Assembly: GCF_003149105.1 (NCBI RefSeq)
Contig: NZ_QGDS01000011.1
Location: 62,001 to 126,000 of the forward strand
Length of the DNA: 64,000 bases
Direction: 5' to 3'
DNA from: Faecalicatena contorta
Lineage (GTDB): Bacteria; Bacillota; Clostridia; Lachnospirales; Lachnospiraceae
The notes under the pieces are model-generated. The model worked only from the letters and a program-made list of their open reading frames with translations. It was not told the origin of the DNA and ran no database searches. Shown here piece by piece: positions 59,135-64,000 of the stretch. The first letter of the stretch is position 1. The number at the start of each line of letters is the position of its first letter. Made by a program: the position numbers and the translations under genes.

Positions 59135-60271
59135 CTATTCTGCACTCTGCACATCTTTTAACAGCTGTACATCTGTATGACCTTCGAATTTTCCAAGATC
59201 ATCTTTCGTGTAGTTCCCTACTGAAACAAAGAACTCTAATACATTAACCAGGTTCTGCTCCATTACGGTCAGCTCAGAACCATCTGCCGTATCTTCCATC
59301 ATTGCAATTGCTTCATCTAATGTATAATAGGTGTCAGCTTTCACATATTGACGTGCGGTTTCCGGGTCCAGAGAACTTCCGTTTTCATCGTTCATATCCA
59401 CGCAATAATCTACGACTTCTTCCTCATTGTTTCTCATCCACTCCAAAGTCTCAAAATATACTTCCAGGAATATTTTCATTGCTTCATAAGTATCTTCATC
59501 TTCATAGCTGTTTTTATTTACTACAAAGTTACACATCAGGCCGGAATCAACCAACGGGCCGCTTGCTACTGCAGTATACTTGTCATCTTGTTCCAGCATC
59601 TTGAATGTTCCGCCGCTTCCTGTCAGAACGCAGACATCGCCTTCCCCTGCAAGGAATGCACTATAAGCAGTTGCCGGGTCCATTGCTACGAAAGTAACAT
59701 CATCTTGAGTCAGTCCAAATCCTTCTAACATTTTAATCAATACATACTGGGTAACACTTCCAGTATTGCAAAGAATAGATTTTCCTCTCCAGCTATCTGC
59801 ATCTCCGTAAATTTCATCGTTGATAGAGTTATTTCCTGTTCCCGCTGCTACGATTTCGGAATCATTTCTTGCAAAAACATATTGAGTTCCATCATCTGTG
59901 TTACTGGCTCCGACTACTTTCGCATCATATCCCAGTACTCCGGCGAATACACCGCCTACTCCCGTACAGCCGATATCCCATCCGTCAGAAGATAAGGATT
60001 CCATCTGCACCGGCCCGTTTGTAAACAAAGTTTCCTCAATCGTTAAACCTGCTTCTTCAAACAACCCTTTTTCCTGTGCAATATATACAGGCAGGAAATT
60101 TAAGCTTCCTCCAATTCCCGAAACATTTAATTCATATTGTGCAGCCTCTGAACCCCCTTCTCCAGAACCGCTTCCTCCTTTACCGCTTTTTCCGCATCCG
60201 GCTAACGCCCCAGCCAGCAATGTAACGGAAAGCCCTAACGCCGCTGCTTTCATTAACTTTTTCAATTTCAT
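59135..60271 (-). CDS. ABC transporter substrate-binding lipoprotein, NMT1/TauA-like
   Basis: 378 residues. Lipobox AGALAGC with a Gly/Ser-rich spacer, then an NMT1-like domain (FLPVYIAQEKGLFEEAGLTIEE, GWDIGCTGVGGVFAGVLGYDAKVVG). TauA/SsuA relatives bind sulfonates, nitrate or pyrimidine precursors, yet the operon encodes sugar-type enzymes, so the ligand is uncertain. First gene of the 12-gene operon; AGGAGG precedes ATG 60271. The promoter carries a LacI-type site. Confidence 0.92.
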   Translation of the reverse strand: MKLKKLMKAAALGLSVTLLAGALAGCGKSGKGGSGSGEGGSEAAQYELNVSGIGGSLNFLPVYIAQEKGLFEEAGLTIEETLFTNGPVQMESLSSDGWDIGCTGVGGVFAGVLGYDAKVVGASNTDDGTQYVFARNDSEIVAAGTGNNSINDEIYGDADSWRGKSILCNTGSVTQYVLIKMLEGFGLTQDDVTFVAMDPATAYSAFLAGEGDVCVLTGSGGTFKMLEQDDKYTAVASGPLVDSGLMCNFVVNKNSYEDEDTYEAMKIFLEVYFETLEWMRNNEEEVVDYCVDMNDENGSSLDPETARQYVKADTYYTLDEAIAMMEDTADGSELTVMEQNLVNVLEFFVSVGNYTKDDLGKFEGHTDVQLLKDVQSAE

Positions 60272-60328
60272 AATCTTCCTCCTATATGTTTGTTTATTTT
60301 CCCGATTTATTCGGATTGAATTAATTGG

Positions 60329-60379
60329 ATACTAGCATTTCCCACAACAACTTTCAACACATTTTTACCCAAACGTTTG
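60329..60379 (-). promoter_or_regulatory. Promoter of the TauABC/LarA operon with LacI site
   Basis: On the minus strand TTGAAA (60352-60357) and TAGTAT (60329-60334) are 17 bases apart. The palindrome CAAACGTTTG (60370-60379) lies upstream, with 13 bases between its AAACGTTT core and the -35. The same geometry recurs at larC and the TSUP gene. Upstream placement fits activation better than simple blocking. Confidence 0.82.
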
Positions 60380-60405
60380 CTTTATTACTAAAAAAGTAGT
60401 ATGAT
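60377..60405 (+). promoter_or_regulatory. Promoter of the LacI regulator gene
   Basis: TTGCTT (60377-60382) and TATGAT (60400-60405) are 17 bases apart on the plus strand. The -35 box overlaps the last bases of the CAAACGTTTG palindrome (60370-60379), so the regulator bound there would shut off its own gene. Confidence 0.7.
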
Positions 60406-60450
60406 AATTTTTAATATTATATACAAGATTAAGGTTTTTAGGAGGTAGCT

Positions 60451-61476
60451 ATGACACTAAAAGAAATTGCAAAAGAAGCTGGTGTTTCCATCTCTACGGT
60501 ATCCAGGGTGATTAATGACAGCAATTCAAAAGCCGCCAGCAAAGAAGTGCAGGAACGCATCTGGGAAATTGTGCGCCGGACAGGATATACACCTAATTCT
60601 GCGGCACAAAACCTAAGAACAGCAAAAAAAGGGAAAAGAAATAATTCACGCGCCTTATCCTGCTTATTTGCCCGTACACCAAACGATCCCAACGATCCTT
60701 TTTTTTCTACGATTGCAAAAAACGTTGAAATTGAAGCCTATAAGCATAATTACATCATGAAACTATCTTTTACGTCCATTGATATTACAAAGCCGGAGAC
60801 TTGCCGGTTAATCCTGAATAATGATGTGAGCGGTGTTGTCATTCTCGGGCGGTGTGATAAGGCTACTTTAAAGTTTCTGCGAAAATATTTTAATTATGTT
60901 GTTTACACGGGTTTAAATGAGATTGATGCAAATTTTGACCAGATCCTATGCAGTGGATATGACGTAAGCTTATGTGCAATGGAATATTTAGTTGAACTGG
61001 GGCACCAGCATATCGGATACCTGGGAGAAGTGTCTTCGGAAAATCGTTACGTGGGATATAAAGCGGCAATTGAGCGGCATCAACTGCCCTTCGACAGTTC
61101 TTATGCCTGCTCCACTCCTTTTTCTTCCATCGGAGGTTATAACGGCGCCATGAAACTTTTAGATTCCCAGCCGAAGCTGACCGCTGTTTTCTGCGGCAAT
61201 GACATGACAGCAATCGGTGCAATCCGGGCAATCAAAGACCGGGGATTAAAAATTCCCCAGGATATTTCTGTCATCAGCATTGATGACATTGATGCTGCCC
61301 AGTATCTTTCCCCTATGCTGACTACCGTACATATTCCTCTGGAGGAGATGGGAAGGCATGCAGCAAAGACAATCATCGACCGGATCAACGGAGGGCACAC
61401 AACACCGATAAAAATAAACTTCCCATGCTATCTGGCTAAACGGGAAAGCTGCGGAAAACCACGAAAACAGTTATAA
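60451..61476 (+). CDS. LacI family transcriptional regulator
   Basis: 341 residues. N-terminal LacI helix-turn-helix (TLKEIAKEAGVSISTVSRVIND) with hinge GYTPNSAAQNLRT, then a periplasmic-binding-protein-like sensor domain (DPFFSTIAKNVEIEAYKHNY, GHQHIGYLGE, AVFCGNDMTAIGAIRAIKDRG, VISIDDIDAAQYLSPMLTT). AGGAGG precedes ATG 60451. It is divergent from the TauABC operon and its predicted site (AAACGTTT core) appears at three promoters in this window. Downstream, 61477-61558 shows no clear terminator. Confidence 0.94.
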   Translation: MTLKEIAKEAGVSISTVSRVINDSNSKAASKEVQERIWEIVRRTGYTPNSAAQNLRTAKKGKRNNSRALSCLFARTPNDPNDPFFSTIAKNVEIEAYKHNYIMKLSFTSIDITKPETCRLILNNDVSGVVILGRCDKATLKFLRKYFNYVVYTGLNEIDANFDQILCSGYDVSLCAMEYLVELGHQHIGYLGEVSSENRYVGYKAAIERHQLPFDSSYACSTPFSSIGGYNGAMKLLDSQPKLTAVFCGNDMTAIGAIRAIKDRGLKIPQDISVISIDDIDAAQYLSPMLTTVHIPLEEMGRHAAKTIIDRINGGHTTPIKINFPCYLAKRESCGKPRKQL

Positions 61477-61558
61477 ATTGCAACTGCTCAGGAGGCCAGG
61501 CCCGATTTCGCTTTGCTGCGGGCGGGGAAAAAATTAAAAACCGCACTCCTATATCTAT

Positions 61559-61714
61559 GCTTCCGGAGCGGAACCCTTCCAGGTCTAATGTGATATAGCG
61601 GAAACCCAGCTTTTTCAGAAATTCAATAATCTTCTTGCGGTTCTCAATAAAAGCGGGGACCGCTTCTTCATCTATTTCTATTCGTGCAATCTCATCATGT
61701 ATCCGCAGCCTCAC
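61559..61714 (-). pseudogene. larE: larE C-terminal remnant
   Basis: Starting at a GTG codon, 52 residues match the extreme C-terminus of LarE, the sacrificial sulfur transferase of nickel-pincer cofactor synthesis (RLRIHDEIARIEIDEEAVP, then LGFRYITLDLEGFRSGS). Upstream in the same frame there is a stop within 20 bases, and nothing resembling the ATP-binding or Cys-bearing parts of LarE is present. The open frame continues to 61436 through bases antisense to the LacI gene. It is a fragment with no expected activity, lying 54 bases after the larC1 stop. Confidence 0.8.
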
Positions 61715-61767
61715 ATTGTGTATGTACTGTTACCGCATGTACTTTGTTTCCTTGTTTTTCCTCCAAA

Positions 61768-62622
61768 CTAATTGATAATCAACGCCCGTACAAATCCGGG
61801 ACAGTCATAAGTTCTTTTTCCGCCTCCCAGACCAATCTTTTTCACTGTAAATTCCTCAGGCAATTGTTCTTTCGTCCGAATTGCCGCCGCTATTGCTGCT
61901 CCGGTAGGGGTTATCAACTCCCCAAAACAATCTGTCACATGCAGTTTCAACCCATTTTCCTCAGCAATATTTGAAACCGCAGGTACAGGAATAGGCAGGA
62001 TTCCATGCCTGCAGCGGATTGTTCCCTGTCCATCATACAATTCTGTTATGATTACATCATCGATTTCCAGACTGTCGATACAAACAGCCGCCGCAATGAT
62101 ATCTACGATAGAATCCACTGCCCCGGCATCATGGAAATGCAATTCCTCCAGCGTGGTCCCATGTGCTTTTGCTTCTCCCCGTCCCAAAATCTCAAATATC
62201 TTCAAAGCCAGTTCTTTTGCTGTTTCTGTAATCTTGCTCTGTACGATGATTTCGCTGACTTCTCTAAGCCCGCGCTGTGTGTGATGATGAGCTCCCTTAT
62301 GTCCGTGATGGCGTCTGTTTCCATGCTCAGGATAATGTGCATTCTCTTGTTCATGATGGTGCTCCTTATGATGGTTATGATTAGAATGCAGATATTCCAT
62401 GTCATGGTCATGATTTTCATAGGCTGCATCCAGCATTACATGAAAATCACATACATCCATCCCACTCTTTTCTGTGCGGGAAATCTGAATCTCAAAACCT
62501 TCCACGGGAATACTGTCTAATGCCTCAAGCAGCATATCCTGGTCCACACCCAAATCCAAAAGTGCTGCTACTACCATATCCCCGCTGATTCCCGATGTGC
62601 ATTCCAAATATAGTTTATTCAT
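61768..62622 (-). CDS. larC: Nickel-pincer cofactor protein LarC, N-terminal part (LarC1)
   Basis: 284 residues. LYLECTSGISGDMVVAALLDLGVD starts the family; a His-rich region (about 70-115) may hold nickel; HFHDAGAVDSIVDIIAAAVC and PTGAAIAAAI with GLGGGKRTYDCPGF close the LarC1 part. In characterised systems larC1 is joined to larC2 by a programmed frameshift, and the C-terminal part is needed for nickel insertion. Here no larC2 follows: 54 bases later the larE tail begins. So this copy is probably incomplete. GGAG precedes ATG 62622. Confidence 0.88.
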   Translation of the reverse strand: MNKLYLECTSGISGDMVVAALLDLGVDQDMLLEALDSIPVEGFEIQISRTEKSGMDVCDFHVMLDAAYENHDHDMEYLHSNHNHHKEHHHEQENAHYPEHGNRRHHGHKGAHHHTQRGLREVSEIIVQSKITETAKELALKIFEILGRGEAKAHGTTLEELHFHDAGAVDSIVDIIAAAVCIDSLEIDDVIITELYDGQGTIRCRHGILPIPVPAVSNIAEENGLKLHVTDCFGELITPTGAAIAAAIRTKEQLPEEFTVKKIGLGGGKRTYDCPGFVRALIIN

Positions 62623-62671
62623 TGATTTCTACTCCTTTCCTGTACCTGACTATGAAACAAAAAGAAACCAC

Positions 62672-62695
62672 AAAAAGACTCCGGCTTCTGCCAGC
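62672..62695 (-). terminator. Terminator-like hairpin inside the larC leader
   Basis: On the minus strand a 5-bp GC-rich stem with an AGAA loop (62681-62694) is followed shortly by five U residues (62672-62676). It lies between the larC promoter (62811) and its start codon (62622). Nearby ATGAAACA and TGTTTCAT (about 62652-62659 and 62712-62719) can pair across it and may compete. An attenuator or a terminator for read-through from the TSUP gene are both possible. Confidence 0.45.
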
Positions 62696-62810
62696 ATTCC
62701 CTTCATGGTTATGTTTCATTATATATTTACGTGGTCTTACTATTTTATCATTTGTTTTGATTACGCGGATATGTCCGCCTTTGTGCTGCTTGTGTCAGCA
62801 ATTGTTTTAA

Positions 62811-62861
62811 ATTATATATGTATTACAGAAAAAATACAAGTCTGTTTCACCCAATCGTTTG
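62811..62861 (-). promoter_or_regulatory. larC promoter with LacI site
   Basis: On the minus strand TTGTAT (62834-62839) and TATAAT (62811-62816) are 17 bases apart. The operator variant CAAACGATTG (62852-62861) is upstream with 13 bases between its core and the -35, the same spacing as at the TauABC and TSUP promoters. The leader to ATG 62622 is about 180 bases long and contains hairpins, including GCGGA/TCCGC near 62765-62778. Confidence 0.78.
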
Positions 62862-62893
62862 CTTAATTGCTGCAGAAATTTTGTGTAACTGAG

Positions 62894-63688
62894 CTATAAT
62901 GAAAATCTCCATATATTGTAGATATTAATCAGGATAATCACACTCATTACCCCGATAAACAGCTGGTTTACCCTTCTTTCTTCTATCCTGCAGTTCAGTG
63001 CACTTCCTGCAGTTCCACCCAGGATTCCCCCTATCACCATCACTACAAAATAGCTGATATTAACCGGAGGTAAGTTGCCCGCCGCAATAACCTGAATCAG
63101 ACTGGCAATCTGTGAAAACATTATAATATATATGGAATTAAGCGCAGCCTCCTTCGTACCCATAGAAAAAAAATAGACCAGTACTACAAGGTTGATAGGC
63201 CCGCCGCCAATTCCCAGGAAACTGGACATCAGTCCTAATAACAAACCGATGATAATATATATGCCGATATTATCCCAGTCTTTTGTCTTGATTTTCTCCT
63301 TGAAAAAAGTATACAGTAAAGTTCCCGCCGTTATCAAAAGCAACACGATTGCCTGAGTTCTGCCTACCAACGCTTCATTATTCAGCCGCAGCTTCAAAGC
63401 TTGAAAAAGCATCTTTCCGAATATCCCGCCCAATACCGCTCCCATGGCCAGAACAGAAGATGCCTTAAGATTCAGCTTACTGCTGCCTTCTTTCATGTTT
63501 TTATAAAGTGAAACCACCGACATCGATAACACAGTACAGCCGGACAGAAAACTAATGCTTGATACGCTCATGATTCCCATCGCATCCAATACTGGTTTAA
63601 TTATGACGCCGCCGCCGATTCCACAAATAGAACCCACGATGGATGATAAAAAACAAACAATAAATACAACAAATAGTAACGGATTCAT
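62894..63688 (-). CDS. TSUP (TauE/SafE) family membrane permease
   Basis: 264 residues, seven to eight membrane helices. The two family repeats start with SSIVGSICGIGGGVIIKPVL and GLMSSFLGIGGGPINLVVLV. Members export or import sulfite, sulfoacetate and other organic anions; the direction and substrate here are unknown. GGAGG precedes ATG 63688. Its promoter shares the LacI-type operator with larC and the TauABC operon, so it belongs to the same system. Confidence 0.9.
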   Translation of the reverse strand: MNPLLFVVFIVCFLSSIVGSICGIGGGVIIKPVLDAMGIMSVSSISFLSGCTVLSMSVVSLYKNMKEGSSKLNLKASSVLAMGAVLGGIFGKMLFQALKLRLNNEALVGRTQAIVLLLITAGTLLYTFFKEKIKTKDWDNIGIYIIIGLLLGLMSSFLGIGGGPINLVVLVYFFSMGTKEAALNSIYIIMFSQIASLIQVIAAGNLPPVNISYFVVMVIGGILGGTAGSALNCRIEERRVNQLFIGVMSVIILINIYNIWRFSL

Positions 63689-63709
63689 GTTCCCCTCCTG
63701 ACTATTGTC

Positions 63710-63760
63710 ATTATAGGTTTAAGGAGAACAATATACAAATCATTTTTACGAAAACGTTTG
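63710..63760 (-). promoter_or_regulatory. TSUP gene promoter with LacI site
   Basis: On the minus strand TTGTAT (63733-63738) and TATAAT (63710-63715) are 17 bases apart; CAAACGTTTT (63751-63760) lies upstream with 13 bases between core and -35. The intervening bases share GTAAAAATG with the TauABC promoter, so the whole upstream block is conserved. Confidence 0.82.
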
Positions 63761-63783
63761 GGTAGTCTTTTTCCTAATTTTAT

Positions 63784-64000
63784 TTACTCATCATATATTT
63801 CACGCTTTCCCTTAATCGCGGCGGCAATTGCAGTTTCCACTCCTTCTATCGCTTGTGCCTTATCGTGTTTAACCAACGCGGCAAAGATATGATCCGAGCT
63901 GCTGCAAACTACCTCATTGCCATACTTTCGGATAAACCGCTCCCACAACTCCAATACCGGTACCCTAAACGACCGGTAAATTAATGGAAGAAGCGTATTG
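63784..64000 (-). CDS. Unrecognised protein, C-terminal fragment
   Basis: The last 71 codons of a gene that enters from the right edge, ending at a TAA (63784-63786). The visible part begins NTLLPLIYRSFRVPVLELWE, has HIFAALVKHDKAQAIEGV in the middle and ends KGKREIYDE. It is protein-like in composition, with a helical pattern. No family is recognised. It lies upstream of the TSUP promoter in the same direction, so it may belong to the same catabolic system. Confidence 0.7.
   Translation of the reverse strand, partial: NTLLPLIYRSFRVPVLELWERFIRKYGNEVVCSSSDHIFAALVKHDKAQAIEGVETAIAAAIKGKREIYDE

Noticed and set aside
61436-61558. C-terminal extension of the larE remnant frame as real coding sequence
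   Set aside because: After FRSGS the frame runs into bases antisense to the end of the LacI gene and loses similarity to LarE, so it is treated as chance reading.
62595-62866. Plus-strand open frames between larC and the TSUP gene
   Set aside because: They have no good ribosome binding site and lie over the larC promoter, LacI site and leader hairpins on the other strand, which explain the sequence better.
1-64000. tRNA or rRNA genes, CRISPR arrays, prophage or integrative element
   Set aside because: No cloverleaf-like segment, regularly spaced repeats, integrase, capsid or conjugation genes were seen on reading both strands; a dedicated RNA search was not possible.

Overview
The window is a stretch of a low-to-mid GC, Gram-positive anaerobe chromosome. 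The gene set points to a gut-type Clostridia/Lachnospiraceae organism: corrinoid methyltransferases, YesMN-type two-component systems, many lipoprotein-dependent ABC importers, a split transketolase, a PPi-type phosphofructokinase family, LarA-type nickel enzymes and a putative holin-like type I toxin. This is inferred from family distribution, not from a species match. Almost every gene is on the minus strand. The exceptions are a cupin gene, two regulators (DeoR- and LacI-type) and a small antitoxin RNA. No rRNA, tRNA, CRISPR array, integrase or intact insertion sequence was seen.

Layout. 1-4130: truncated acetyltransferase, HD-GYP response regulator and a large hybrid histidine kinase. 4587-7854: five-gene envelope operon (lytic transglycosylase, EcsC, DUF4003, YccF, unknown protein). 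8068-8409: cupin. 8590-16882: one long operon that joins MetNIQ and an SsuABC-like importer to two UroD-type methyltransferases and one corrinoid protein. 17168-20795: four-gene cell-surface operon (amidase lipoprotein, YARHG protein, two zinc-ribbon membrane proteins). 21008-24091: SDR and two aldo/keto reductases. 24527-29182: manA plus an RbsABC-like sugar importer. 29342-34340: degenerate ABC ATPase, YesM-like kinase, YesN-like regulator, aldose epimerase. 34651-37859: hxlA-hxlB-dehydrogenase operon with a divergent DeoR regulator. 38760-39086: type I toxin-antitoxin locus. 39159-41852: aldolase, broken phosphofructokinase, RpiB and an unknown protein. 41979-48285: GntR regulator and a TRAP transporter operon with split transketolase and SDR. 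48521-60271: twelve-gene operon with a TauABC-like importer, dehydrogenases, two aldolases, phosphofructokinase, divergent triose-phosphate isomerase and a LarA homologue. 60451-64000: LacI regulator, larE remnant, larC, TSUP permease and a truncated unknown gene.

How it works together. The region is a catabolic island: separate operons each join an importer to enzymes that feed unusual carbon compounds into triose or pentose phosphates. Regulation is legible in several places. The GntR regulator has a matching operator in its own promoter and in the TRAP promoter. The LacI regulator has a near-identical operator at a fixed distance from the -35 box of three promoters (ABC operon, larC, TSUP) and overlaps its own -35. 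The DeoR regulator faces two tandem repeats next to a consensus promoter. Decay is also visible: a deleted and frameshifted phosphofructokinase, a larC/larE locus reduced to larC1 plus a larE tail, and a coding-like tail beyond the stop of an aldo/keto reductase.

The strongest candidates for something undescribed are (1) the catalytically dead RbsA-like ATPase encoded with a sensor kinase that has no extracellular domain, (2) the compact holin-like toxin with two mutually exclusive hairpins around its ribosome binding site, and (3) the LacI-controlled LarA/aldolase/TauABC system with its decaying nickel-cofactor genes.
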